From the NCBI RefSeq assembly GCF_004801405.1, contig NZ_SSOB01000050.1, positions 1 to 64,000 on the forward strand: DNA of 64,000 nucleotides, given 5' to 3'. Positions 44,074 through 52,902 of this stretch are shown here, in pieces. The translations under genes were made by a program, and so were the position numbers. This DNA is from Cohnella fermenti (GTDB lineage: Bacteria > Bacillota > Bacilli > Paenibacillales > Paenibacillaceae). Every line of letters begins with the position of its first letter. Position 1 is the stretch's first letter. The notes under the pieces were generated by a model, which worked only from the letters and a program-made list of their open reading frames with translations, was not told the origin of the DNA and made no database searches.

Positions 44074-45168
44074 ATGAGGAGATCCGCAAGCAGCAAAATC
44101 ACGATGCAGGACATTGCCGACACGCTCGGAATATCGAAGTCGCTCGTGTCGCGGGCGCTGGGGAACGACGGCAAGATCAGCGAGCGGACGAAGGAGCAGG
44201 TGAGGCTGACGGCGCTGGAGCTCGGCTACCCGCTGAACTCCTCGCTGGCGGCGGTGCCGTCGTCGAGGACCGGCAACATTGCGGTGCTGATGCCCCGCTC
44301 GCACCTGAAGGACGGGGAGTTCTGGGGGCATGTCGTGAGCGGGGCGGAGGAAGCGCTCCACCGGGCGTCGTTCAGCCTGGTGCTGGCCGGAGTGGAAGGG
44401 GACGACTCGCCGGCCGAAGGAATGCCGAGTTGCATTACCGATCGGAAGGTGGACGGAGCAATCTTCATGGGGCGCGTATCCGCAGGCGTCATCGCGGAGG
44501 TGCTCGCCTCCGGCATTCCGGTCGTGCTCGCCGACGTGCGGACCGCAGGGCTGAAGCTGGACCATGTGCTGGCGGACAACTTCCGCGGGGGCGGCGAAGC
44601 AGCTCTGCATCTGCTGGAGAAGGGGCATCGCCGGCTGCTGTTCGCCGGGGACCCGGCGTTCTCGTTCAGCTTCGCGGAACGGAAGCGGGGAGCGCTGCAG
44701 GCGGTGCGGGACTTCGGCGACGGGGCTTCGGCTTCGGCATTGGCTTCGGAATCAGCAGCGGAATCGGCATCTGCTTCGGCATTCATCGAGGCGATCCCGT
44801 CGGAGCTTGAAGGCGGCTATAAGCTGGTCGTGCCGATCGCGGCGCTGGAGGAAGCGCTGCAGCGGACGGGAGCGACGGCGGTCGTCTGCGCGAACGATTC
44901 GGTCGCGTTCTCCGTGATCGAGAACCTGCAGGCGCTGGGCCTTCGCTGCCCGGAGGATGTCTCGGTCGTCGGCTTCGACAACGTGGAGAGGTGCGAGTGG
45001 GTGACTCCCAAGCTGACGAGCGTCGATGCCGGCAAGACGACGATCGGAAGGCGGGCGGTCGAGCTGCTGCTTCGGCGGATGAACGACTCCGAGACGAGGC
45101 CGGAGACGCGGCTTGTCGCAACGGAGCTCGTGGAGCGGCAGTCGGTGGCGGTCCGGGAGCTTCGATGA
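44074..45168 (+). CDS. LacI-family transcriptional regulator
   Basis: This is a 364-residue repressor. The N-terminal HTH (ITMQDIADTLGISKSLVSRAL) and hinge region are canonical, followed by a periplasmic-binding-protein-like sensor domain ending in VSVVGFDNVERCEWVTPKLTSVD. An unusual Ala/Ser-rich stretch (ASASALASESAAESASASA) sits around residues 220-240 within the sensor domain, encoded by GCTTCGG-type repeats near 44725-44785, probably a loop expansion. It precedes the beta-mannosidase gene and two tandem palindromes, so it is the likely local regulator. Confidence 0.88.
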   Translation: MRRSASSKITMQDIADTLGISKSLVSRALGNDGKISERTKEQVRLTALELGYPLNSSLAAVPSSRTGNIAVLMPRSHLKDGEFWGHVVSGAEEALHRASFSLVLAGVEGDDSPAEGMPSCITDRKVDGAIFMGRVSAGVIAEVLASGIPVVLADVRTAGLKLDHVLADNFRGGGEAALHLLEKGHRRLLFAGDPAFSFSFAERKRGALQAVRDFGDGASASALASESAAESASASAFIEAIPSELEGGYKLVVPIAALEEALQRTGATAVVCANDSVAFSVIENLQALGLRCPEDVSVVGFDNVERCEWVTPKLTSVDAGKTTIGRRAVELLLRRMNDSETRPETRLVATELVERQSVAVRELR

Positions 45169-45189
45169 TGCGGGGTGCGGCGACTCGAA

Positions 45190-45231
45190 GTTTCAATATT
45201 TATTGAAACAAGTTTAAATAAATATTGAAAC
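45190..45231. promoter_or_regulatory. Tandem palindromic operators upstream of the beta-mannosidase gene
   Basis: GTTTCAAT-N4-ATTGAAAC (45190-45209) is a perfect dyad, and GTTTAAAT-N4-ATTGAAAC (45212-45231) is a near copy. Their centres are 22 bp apart, two helical turns. They lie between the LacI gene stop and the enzyme gene start, as expected for cooperative operators. Confidence 0.7.
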
Positions 45232-45307
45232 AAAACCCTATCCATCGTAAAATCGAACTGACGATACGAGGCGGATAGGGTTATTCGCTCAGGAAGGAAG
45301 CTATTCG

Positions 45308-47923
45308 ATGCGTGAGATCAATGCAAGCGGGCAGTCGTGGGAAGTGAAGGGCTTCTGGCCGTGGGTGCCGATCAAGGGAACAAGCATGGAGCTCGGCCAG
45401 GAGCTGATGGGGGTAACGGAGTGGATGCCGGCGACGGTTCCGGGAGCGGTGCAGTACGACCTGTACCGCGCGGGGCTTATTCCGCATCCTTACAAGGATA
45501 TGAACAGTCTCGCCTGCGAATGGGTGGAGAATCGCTGGTGGATGTACCGGACGACGATCCGTCGCCCGGAGCCGGCCGGAGAGAAGCTTGAGCTCGTGTT
45601 CAAGGGACTGGACTACGAGGCGGCGATCTATGCGGGGACGAAGCTGCTCGGCGAGCACAAGGGCATGTTCCACGAAGCGGCGTTCGATGTGACCGAGCTG
45701 CTGCGGCAGTCGGAGACGCTTGAGCTGTCGGTGCTGCTGCGCCACGCTCCGGACGAGATGGCGCAGATCGGCAAGACGTCGGACACCTTCACGCAGAAAA
45801 GCCGCTTTACCTACAAGTGGGACTTCTCCACCCGTCTTGTCCCGATCGGCATCTGGGACGATGCGGTGCTTCGGGTGCACGGCGCGTTCTCGTTCGGCGA
45901 GGCGTACGTCCGCACGGAGGCGGCGGCCATCGCGCCGGACGGAACGGGAGCGGGGCGCATCCATGTCAACGCGCGGGTCGAAGCGAATAGAGCGGACGCC
46001 GCTGCGGGACTTGCGCTGACGGCGGAGTGCCGCGATCCGGACGGCAAGCTTGTCGCTGCCCGCGAGTTGGCGCTTGAGGATGACGGAGCGGCGAGCGCGG
46101 TGTTCGATATCGAAGGAGCGCGGCTCTGGTACCCGAACGGCTATGGCGAGCAGCCGCTGTACGAGGTGAAGCTGATCCTTCGGGGAGGCGCGGAGAAGCT
46201 GGACGAGCGGACGTACCGGGTCGGCATCCGGCAGCTCGAGTACGTCGCCAATGACGGAGCGCCGGAGGAGGCGCTGCCGTACACGGTCAAGATCAACGGT
46301 CGACGCATCTACATTCGCGGGGTCAACATGACGCCGCTCGATCATCTGTACGCCAACGTGACGGACGGCCAGTACGCCTGGATGGTTCGCCTGATGAAGG
46401 AAGGCAATGCGAACCTTGTCCGCGTCTGGGGCGGGGGGCTGATTGAGAAAAAAAGGTTCTACGAGCTGTGCGACGAGAACGGAATTATGATCTGGCAGGA
46501 GTTCATTCAGTCGAGTTCCGGGGTGGACAATATTCCGTCCAAGCGCCCCGAGTTCCTGGCGCTGCTGGAGAAGACGGCAAGGGCGGCGCTGGCGGACCGG
46601 CGCAACCATGTATCGCTGACGGTGTGGAGCGGCGGCAACGAGCTGATGAGCGAGCCGAACAAGCCGTCAACGATGGACGATTCGAACCTGGCCATACTGA
46701 AGGAGCTTGTTCGCGAGTACGACCCGCAGCGGCTGTTCCTGCCGACGTCCGCGTCCGGCCCGGTCGAGTATATTACCGAGGAGAAGGGGCTTGGGCACGA
46801 TGTCCACGGGCACTGGAAGTACCAGGGCGATCCGTATCATTACGAGCTGTACGGAGAGAATGACAACCTGTTCCACAGCGAGTTCGGCGTCGACGGCCTC
46901 AGCCGGATGAAGAGCTTGCGGAAGTTCCTGAACGAAGGGGAGAGACGGCCTAAGGCGATGAAGGACAGTCTCGTCTGGCGGCATCACGGCGAGTGGTGGG
47001 ATACGCTTGCGCGCGACGAGGCGATGTTCGGCAAGCCGGGGGACCTGGCCGTCTTCTCCGACGCCAGCCAGTGGATGCAGGCGGAGGGGCTGCGCTTTAT
47101 CCTGGAGGCGAATCGGCGCCGCAAGTTCAGCAATAGCGGCAGCATCATCTGGCAGCTCAACGAGCCGTGGCCGAACGTCTCCTGCACGAACCTGGTCGAT
47201 TACTACGGCGAGCCGAAGATGGCGTACTACTGGACGAAGGCCGCGTTCGCGCCGCTGCACGTCTCGCTCGATTATCGCAAGCTGAAGTACGCGAAGGGCG
47301 AGCCGTTCCGCCGCCTGCTGTACGTGCATGCGCACGAGCCGGGCGTCGCCGTGTCCGTCCGCGCGGAGGTGCTCGATTCGGCGGGCTCCGTTCTGCATCG
47401 CGCCGAATACGAGGGCGCGACGGCGCACGAGCGGGCGCTGCCGCTCGGCGAGCTCGCCTTCGCCATGCCGGAGACGGCGGACGGCCTCGTCTTCGTGCGG
47501 CTGGCGTACCGAACGGAGCAGGGGAGCGCCGTGCTGCCGCCTTACGTGTTCTCGACGGCGGACGGTCCCGCTTACGAGCCGGCTTGGCGTCTGGACGGGG
47601 CGGGGCTCGAGGCGCGGCAGGCGGGGGAGTGGCGCGGGGCTGCCGACGCGGCAACCGTCTATCGAGCCGCCTTCGAGCTGCGCAACGATGGCGAGCGGGC
47701 CGCGCTGCACGTTCACGCGGAGGAGACGACGGACGGCTTCTGGATGGAAGCCGACGAGCAATACGTGACGCTGTTCCCCGGCGAGACGCACACCGTCGAC
47801 ATTCGCTGCGTTCGCAAGAGCGGCGGCGGTCTGCTGGCGGAGGAAGCGGCTGCCGCCGCTGCCATCGCTCTCCCGCAGGTGCGCTTCCGCGCGATGTTCG
47901 GCGGTTCGAGCGGAAGAGGATAA
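45308..47923 (+). CDS. Beta-mannosidase, GH2 family
   Basis: This is an 871-residue cytosolic enzyme that removes terminal beta-D-mannose from manno-oligosaccharides. A sugar-binding jelly-roll (VPGAVQYDLYRAGLIPHPYK, ENRWWMYRTT), an Ig-like domain (ARLWYPNGYGEQPLYEV) and a TIM barrel follow in GH2 order. The barrel holds IRGVNMTPLDHLY, RVWGGGLIEKKRFYELCDENGI, the acid/base SGGNE and the nucleophile motif HSEFG. A C-terminal beta domain closes it. There is no signal peptide. AGGAAGGAAG precedes the ATG. Regulation probably comes from the adjacent LacI protein. Confidence 0.92.
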   Translation: MREINASGQSWEVKGFWPWVPIKGTSMELGQELMGVTEWMPATVPGAVQYDLYRAGLIPHPYKDMNSLACEWVENRWWMYRTTIRRPEPAGEKLELVFKGLDYEAAIYAGTKLLGEHKGMFHEAAFDVTELLRQSETLELSVLLRHAPDEMAQIGKTSDTFTQKSRFTYKWDFSTRLVPIGIWDDAVLRVHGAFSFGEAYVRTEAAAIAPDGTGAGRIHVNARVEANRADAAAGLALTAECRDPDGKLVAARELALEDDGAASAVFDIEGARLWYPNGYGEQPLYEVKLILRGGAEKLDERTYRVGIRQLEYVANDGAPEEALPYTVKINGRRIYIRGVNMTPLDHLYANVTDGQYAWMVRLMKEGNANLVRVWGGGLIEKKRFYELCDENGIMIWQEFIQSSSGVDNIPSKRPEFLALLEKTARAALADRRNHVSLTVWSGGNELMSEPNKPSTMDDSNLAILKELVREYDPQRLFLPTSASGPVEYITEEKGLGHDVHGHWKYQGDPYHYELYGENDNLFHSEFGVDGLSRMKSLRKFLNEGERRPKAMKDSLVWRHHGEWWDTLARDEAMFGKPGDLAVFSDASQWMQAEGLRFILEANRRRKFSNSGSIIWQLNEPWPNVSCTNLVDYYGEPKMAYYWTKAAFAPLHVSLDYRKLKYAKGEPFRRLLYVHAHEPGVAVSVRAEVLDSAGSVLHRAEYEGATAHERALPLGELAFAMPETADGLVFVRLAYRTEQGSAVLPPYVFSTADGPAYEPAWRLDGAGLEARQAGEWRGAADAATVYRAAFELRNDGERAALHVHAEETTDGFWMEADEQYVTLFPGETHTVDIRCVRKSGGGLLAEEAAAAAAIALPQVRFRAMFGGSSGRG

Positions 47924-47981
47924 GGGAAGAGCGCAAGGAAATAGCACATGGAAAAAGGATCGCGGAGGAGGAGGTCGCAGG

Positions 47982-49043
47982 ATGGGGGATGGGCAGGAGC
48001 GATTGGCGGATTACTTGAACCGCCGGGTTGCGGACGGCTGGGCGACGGGCTTCTCCGTTGCCGTCACGGACGAGTCGGCGATTCGGCTTCGCGCCGAGGT
48101 CGGCGGCACGGCGGCCGCGCTTGGCGGCGAAGAGCGGCCGATCGACGCGCGCACGCTGTTTAACGTCGGTTCGGTGACGAAGCCGGTCACCGGGACGCTG
48201 CTGGCGAAGCTGGTCGAGGAAGGCGAAGCGACGCTGTCCGATAAGGTGCGGAGCATTATTCCGGAGTACCCGTTCGAGGACACGGAGGTGTTCCATCTGC
48301 TGGCCCATACGGCGGGCTACGATCCGGCGAACGTGCCGGTCGAACGTCCGCTGCGGGCGAAGGGGGAGGAAGGCCAACGCGCCTACCTGTCTTCCCTGTA
48401 CGGAATTCGCGAGCGGATCTCTCCGGTCGGCGAGACGGCGCGCTACTTCACGGAAGGCTACTCGATCGTGATGGATCTCATCGAGCGGGTCGCCGGCTGC
48501 GACCTGGAGAGCTTCGCCCGGGAGACGCTGCTGCGCCCGCTCGGCATGGACGACTCGACCTTCGATCCGGCGAAGCTGGACCCAAGCCGCGTCGTCTTCC
48601 CGGTTGACGGCGCAGGCCGCGCGCTGCTGGAGCTGGCGGACTGGGGCGTTACGGGAGACAGCGGTCTGTATACGCACGCGGACGATCTGCTGAAGCTCGG
48701 CCGCCTGTTCCTAAGCGGCGGCTGCGCGGCGGACGGCCGCGTTGTCCTGCGCGAGCGGACGATCGCCTTCCTTCTCGCCGATGCGAGCGGCGGGCGGCTG
48801 AACCAGACGCCCGCCTTCTGGGTGAAGGGCGCCGAGGACCGCTACGGCTGCTTCGGCGATCTGCATTCGCCCTCGGCCGTCGGGCATACCGGCTTCAGCG
48901 GCTGCATGCTGTGGATCGATCCGGCTTGCCGTGCCGCGGGCGCCATCCTGACCAACAGCATGACGCTGCACGGCGATTGGCGGCGCTACAAGAGAATCAA
49001 CAACCGCCTGCTGTCGCTGTTCGAGCATGAACAGCCGCGCTGA
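47982..49043 (+). CDS. Serine hydrolase of the beta-lactamase class C/PBP4 family
   Basis: This is a 353-residue enzyme. The S-x-x-K motif (SVTK, with the nucleophile Ser) is near residue 63, a Y-x-x-block in FTEGYSIVMDLIE near 155, and an HTGFSG block at the C-terminus replaces the KTG-like triad. No signal peptide is visible, so it is likely a cytosolic esterase or D-amino peptidase-like enzyme rather than an antibiotic beta-lactamase. AGGAGGAGG precedes the ATG. It follows the beta-mannosidase gene by 58 nt on the same strand and may be co-transcribed. Confidence 0.82.
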   Translation: MGDGQERLADYLNRRVADGWATGFSVAVTDESAIRLRAEVGGTAAALGGEERPIDARTLFNVGSVTKPVTGTLLAKLVEEGEATLSDKVRSIIPEYPFEDTEVFHLLAHTAGYDPANVPVERPLRAKGEEGQRAYLSSLYGIRERISPVGETARYFTEGYSIVMDLIERVAGCDLESFARETLLRPLGMDDSTFDPAKLDPSRVVFPVDGAGRALLELADWGVTGDSGLYTHADDLLKLGRLFLSGGCAADGRVVLRERTIAFLLADASGGRLNQTPAFWVKGAEDRYGCFGDLHSPSAVGHTGFSGCMLWIDPACRAAGAILTNSMTLHGDWRRYKRINNRLLSLFEHEQPR

Positions 49044-49052
49044 CCGCATTTG

Positions 49053-49098
49053 AACGCTCTCGGGGTCTAAGGACTAAGGACCTCGGGGGCGTTTTTTT
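49053..49098 (+). terminator. Terminator after the serine hydrolase gene
   Basis: AACGCTCTCGGGGTC pairs with GACCTCGGGGGCGTT (three G-T pairs), and a run of T follows. Confidence 0.85.
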
Positions 49099-49108
49099 GC
49101 TTGTTGAA

Positions 49109-49162
49109 CAAACCTTTTCGCAGGTTCGCCGGATGTTGGCGCTCCGAATAAAGCGTTATCAT
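49109..49162 (+). promoter_or_regulatory. Shared-motif promoter 1 (ABC permease operon)
   Basis: CAAACC-T-TTTCGCAGG (49109-49124) is followed, 41 nt after TTTCGCA begins (49116), by a -10-like TATCAT (49157-49162). The -35 region (TGTTGG) is weak, implying an activator. A cre-like ATAAAGCGTTATCA (49148-49161; 12 of 14 matches) overlaps the -10. Confidence 0.72.
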
Positions 49163-49218
49163 CTAGGTAGCGCTTAATTTCGTCGACTTACTCCAGCACT
49201 CGCAGAAAGGAACCCGCC

Positions 49219-50211
49219 ATGAACGTTATCCCGGATACGTCCGTCCGCAAGCCGACACCAAATCCAAATCCGATACCGAATCCGGCATCGGCCCCGTCAC
49301 TCCAGCCGGCCCCCAAGCCGGCCGCCAGTCGAATCCTCCGCTACCTCGCGAAGGAATGGTCCTCCTGGCTTCTGGTCGTGCCGACCATCATCGTCTTCCT
49401 CATCTTCGCCTGGCAGCCGCTCGTCTCCGGCATCTACCTCAGCTTCTTCCGCACGGAGGGCTACTCGGCGGTCGAATTTATCGGCTTCGGCAATTATGTC
49501 GACGTCATTCAGAACTCCGTCTTCCTGCAGACGCTGAAGAACTCCTTCGTCTACGTCTTCTGGTCGCTCGTCATCGGGTTCGTCTTCCCGATTGCGGTCG
49601 CCATCGCCATCAACGAGCTGCGGCGCGGCAAGTCGTTCTTCCGCTTCGCGGTGTACTTCCCGAACATGGTGCCGGCAATCGCCGCCTCGATGGTGTGGCT
49701 GCTCCTGTTCCAGCCCGGCGAGAACGGCGTGCTCAACATGCTGCTCTCCTACATCGGCATCGGCCCGCAGGGCTGGCTCCAGGATTCCCGCCTGACCATT
49801 CCGCTGATCGTCGCGACGATGACGCTGCGCGGCTTCGGCGGCACGGTGCTGCTGTATATGGCCAGTCTTCAGGGCATCAACCAGGAGCTGTACGAGGCTG
49901 CATCGATCGACGGCGCGGGCGTCTGGCGCAAGCTATTCCGCATCACGCTGCCGCAGATCTCGAACATTGTCAGCCTGATGTTGATTTTGCAGATCAGCGG
50001 CGTTTTCCAAGTGTTCGGCGAACCGCTCGTCATGACCGAAGGCGGACCGAACAACGCGTCGATGTCGCTTATGCTCCAGAGCTACTTCTACGCGTTCCGC
50101 TACTTCGAGGCGGGGCATTCGATGGCGCTTGGCGTCATTACGTTCCTTATCCTGATGGTGCTGACCGTCATCTACTTCTGGCTCGACAAGAAATTCGACA
50201 AGGAGGCCTAA
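49219..50211 (+). CDS. Sugar ABC transporter permease (MalF/UgpA type)
   Basis: This is a 330-residue inner-membrane permease of the carbohydrate-uptake (CUT1) family with six hydrophobic segments and the EAA loop EAASIDGAGVWRKLFRITLP. The first 45 residues are an unusual Asn/Pro/Ala/Lys-rich tail (repeats of NPNPIPNP type) encoded by a short repetitive stretch. The gene is followed after 3 nt by the second permease. No ATPase gene is present, so a shared MsmX-like ATPase is expected. Confidence 0.9.
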   Translation: MNVIPDTSVRKPTPNPNPIPNPASAPSLQPAPKPAASRILRYLAKEWSSWLLVVPTIIVFLIFAWQPLVSGIYLSFFRTEGYSAVEFIGFGNYVDVIQNSVFLQTLKNSFVYVFWSLVIGFVFPIAVAIAINELRRGKSFFRFAVYFPNMVPAIAASMVWLLLFQPGENGVLNMLLSYIGIGPQGWLQDSRLTIPLIVATMTLRGFGGTVLLYMASLQGINQELYEAASIDGAGVWRKLFRITLPQISNIVSLMLILQISGVFQVFGEPLVMTEGGPNNASMSLMLQSYFYAFRYFEAGHSMALGVITFLILMVLTVIYFWLDKKFDKEA

Positions 50212-50214
50212 CCG

Positions 50215-51096
50215 ATGAGAAAATCGGAAGCAACGGGAATCATCGGCCAACTGGAGCTCCGGACTCCCGGCGTGAGGGCGCTCTACATGGTGCTGTTCCT
50301 GCTGATGGCGCTGCTCGCTGTCGTGTGTGTTTTCCCCTTCCTCTGGGTCATGGTGTCCAGCTTAAAGGATATCAAGGAGTTCTACCGGATGCCGCCGACG
50401 TTGATCCCCCAGACGTTCAACATCGAGAAGCTGGGCGAGGCGTGGAACGAGCTGCGGTTTATGCAATACTATTCGAACACCTTGATCATGACGGTCGGCT
50501 CGGTCGTCTTCTGTCTGGCGCTTAACGGGCTGGCGGGCTACTTCTTCTCCAAGCTGAAGCCGCGGGGGAGCGTCTTCCTGTTCACGCTGATCGTCTGGAC
50601 GATGCTGCTGCCGAACACGGTCGGGATGGTTCCGATGTTCAAGAACATTATCGACTTCCCGATTCTGCATCTGAATCTGACGAATACGTACTGGCCGATG
50701 TGGCTGATGGCTGGCGTGAATCCCGTCGTCATTCTGATCTTCAAGAGCTTCTTCGACAACATTCCGCAATCGCTGCTCGAGGCGGCGAAGATCGACGGGG
50801 CGACCAAGCTCGGCATCTTCGTGAAGGTGATGCTGCCGCTCAGCGTGCCGGTTATTGCGACGATCACGATCATGACGGTCAACGCGGTGTGGATGGACTT
50901 CTTCTGGCCGTTCATGGTGCTGAAGGATCAATCGCAATGGACGGTCATCGTCGCGATCTACAACATGAAGGCGCTCATGCCGATCGACCAGCAGTACATT
51001 ACGCTTACCTTCGCCATTCTGCCTCCCGTCGTGCTGTTCCTTTTTTTCCAACGCTACATCATGCAGGGCTACACGTTCAGCGGGATCAAGGGGTAG
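50215..51096 (+). CDS. Sugar ABC transporter permease (MalG/UgpE type)
   Basis: This is a 293-residue CUT1 permease with six membrane segments. The EAA loop reads EAAKIDGATKLGIFVKVMLP, and the C-terminus ends GYTFSGIKG, typical of this partner (binding-protein-dependent permeases ending in a GIKG motif). AAGGAGG lies at the end of the upstream permease gene, which stops 3 nt before the ATG. The two form the translocation pore. Confidence 0.92.
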   Translation: MRKSEATGIIGQLELRTPGVRALYMVLFLLMALLAVVCVFPFLWVMVSSLKDIKEFYRMPPTLIPQTFNIEKLGEAWNELRFMQYYSNTLIMTVGSVVFCLALNGLAGYFFSKLKPRGSVFLFTLIVWTMLLPNTVGMVPMFKNIIDFPILHLNLTNTYWPMWLMAGVNPVVILIFKSFFDNIPQSLLEAAKIDGATKLGIFVKVMLPLSVPVIATITIMTVNAVWMDFFWPFMVLKDQSQWTVIVAIYNMKALMPIDQQYITLTFAILPPVVLFLFFQRYIMQGYTFSGIKG

Positions 51097-51113
51097 GGAA
51101 TCGTGCAGAATCG

Positions 51114-51168
51114 CAAACCGTTTCGCATTATTGCCGCCTGTCGGGCGCCGAGAGTACCGTGGTAACCT
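51114..51168 (+). promoter_or_regulatory. Shared-motif promoter 2 (solute-binding protein)
   Basis: CAAACC-G-TTTCGCATT (51114-51129) is followed, 42 nt after TTTCGCA begins, by a -10-like TAACCT (51163-51168). A palindromic cre-like GGAAAGCGCTTTAA lies at 51183-51196, just after the expected transcription start. Confidence 0.6.
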
Positions 51169-51232
51169 GATTACGCAAGCAAGGAAAGCGCTTTAATCCA
51201 TCACTTCCACACAAAGAGAGGGTTATCGGAAC

Positions 51233-52711
51233 ATGAACACAGCCTATTGGCAAAAAGGGGCGCGAGCGATGCTCGGTCTCGGTCTGGTCTCGTTATTGCT
51301 GAGCGCGTGCGGGGGCAACAACAACGGCGGCACGGCTTCCCCATCGGCTTCGTCGGGTTCGGCGGCGTCTGCGGAAGCGACCTCCTCCGCCGGCGCGGCG
51401 CCAACCGAATCGACGGAACCGGTCACGATCAAGATCGGCAACTGGCCGAAGCCGAACGACGAGGCGAACAAGCAATTGTTCGAGGACATCGAAGCGCAGA
51501 TGAAGACCAAGTACCCGTATGTGACGATCGAGCACGACGAGTGGGGCTACGACGTCGTCTCCTTCCTGCCGAAGGCGGTCAGCGGGCAACTGCCGACACT
51601 GTACGATTCGTTCTACACGGAAGCCGACAAGATCATCAAGGCGAAGTATTCGGCGGACATCACCGACATGATGAAGAAGTACGGCTACGACACCGGCATC
51701 AATCCGGAGCTGCTGAAGCTGGTCGAGCGCGACGGCAAGTATTACGGCCTGCCGAAGGACGGCTATGTGATCGGGATGATGTACAACCTGAACGTGTTCA
51801 AGGAGGCGGGCCTCGTCGATGCGAACGGCGTTCCGCAGATGCCGAAGACGTACGAGGAGCTGGCCCAGACGGCCGTCACGATCAAGGAGAAGACGGGCAA
51901 GGCCGGGTTCTTCTTCCCGACGAAGACGAACCAGGGCGGCTGGATGTTCACGAACATCGCCTGGTCGTACGGCGCGGACTTCGAAGAGCAGGATGCCAGC
52001 GGCAAGTGGAAGGCCATCTTCAATTCGCCGGAAGCGGTCGCCGCCCTGCAGTACGTCAAGGACCTGAAGTGGAAGTACGATGTGCTCCCGGACAACAACC
52101 TTGTCGACACGAACGACCTGCTCATGATGTTCGGCGCTGACCAGGTTGGCATGAGCTTCGGCATGTACGAGTTCCTCGGGCCTCTGGTGCTTAACGCGAA
52201 GATGAGCAAGGACAGCCTGGCGCTCTCCTCGATGCCGAGCGGCCCTGCCGGCAAGGCGGCGCTGCTGGGCGGCGGCCTGTACATGTTCGCCCCGGGCTCC
52301 ACGACGGAGCAGCTCGATGCGGCGTTCAAGTGGCTTGAGCTGAGAGGCCTCACCCCGAAGGCGACGCCGGAGGCGCTGGCCGCCCTTGAGAACAATCTGA
52401 AGATCCAGGTGGATCAGGGCTATGTCGTCGGCCCGCACGGTCTGCAGATCTGGACCGATCCGGAGCGCGTCGCCGCCGAGCAGGAGATCGCGGCCAAGTA
52501 CGCGAACGTCAACATGGCGCTGTTCCAGGACTACATGGACAACAGCGCGGCGAGCATGCGTCCGGAGCCGGCGGTCAATGCGCAGGAGCTGTACAAGGCG
52601 CTCGACACGGTCATCCAGGCCGTTCTGACGAACAAGGATGCCGACCCGCAAGCGCTGCTCGACCGCGCCGTCCAGGAGTTCCAACGCGACTACCTCGACA
52701 AGGTGCAATAA
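51233..52711 (+). CDS. Extracellular sugar-binding lipoprotein of the ABC transporter
   Basis: This is a 492-residue solute-binding protein of the family-1 (SBP_bac_1) type. A basic start and hydrophobic core end in the lipobox LLSAC, and the mature protein begins with Gly/Asn/Ser-rich spacer residues. The binding domain carries LPKAVSGQLPTLYDSFY, GLPKDGYVIGMMYNLNVF and the SBP-like C-terminal lobe. It works with the two permeases. It has its own promoter with the shared motif, consistent with the higher expression usual for binding proteins. Confidence 0.9.
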   Translation: MNTAYWQKGARAMLGLGLVSLLLSACGGNNNGGTASPSASSGSAASAEATSSAGAAPTESTEPVTIKIGNWPKPNDEANKQLFEDIEAQMKTKYPYVTIEHDEWGYDVVSFLPKAVSGQLPTLYDSFYTEADKIIKAKYSADITDMMKKYGYDTGINPELLKLVERDGKYYGLPKDGYVIGMMYNLNVFKEAGLVDANGVPQMPKTYEELAQTAVTIKEKTGKAGFFFPTKTNQGGWMFTNIAWSYGADFEEQDASGKWKAIFNSPEAVAALQYVKDLKWKYDVLPDNNLVDTNDLLMMFGADQVGMSFGMYEFLGPLVLNAKMSKDSLALSSMPSGPAGKAALLGGGLYMFAPGSTTEQLDAAFKWLELRGLTPKATPEALAALENNLKIQVDQGYVVGPHGLQIWTDPERVAAEQEIAAKYANVNMALFQDYMDNSAASMRPEPAVNAQELYKALDTVIQAVLTNKDADPQALLDRAVQEFQRDYLDKVQ

Positions 52712-52725
52712 GCTTTGTTCGGTTC

Positions 52726-52758
52726 GAAGCCTCGGCGCGCCAGATGCGCCGGGGCTTC
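52726..52758 (+). terminator. Hairpin after the binding-protein gene
   Basis: GAAGCCTCGGCGC pairs with GCGCCGGGGCTTC, with one mismatch, around a 7-nt loop. The T-run is poor. Confidence 0.6.
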
Positions 52759-52902
52759 GGGTTGCATGGCGGGTTCAGATAAGTCGTGGTGACTCAACCT
52801 TCTTGGCCTCGCCTCTGCACAACAGCGGTTTTCCGTATGTTACTATATAATTGAAGAAGGTAAAGATGCTCCTCAAGACCGGGAAGAGAGGCGGGCGGAA
52901 CG

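Noticed and set aside
49178-49196. An RNA element or leader peptide in the 49100-49218 leader
   Set aside because: No stable structure or anti-terminator was found beyond the terminator, motif, promoter and cre-like site already listed.
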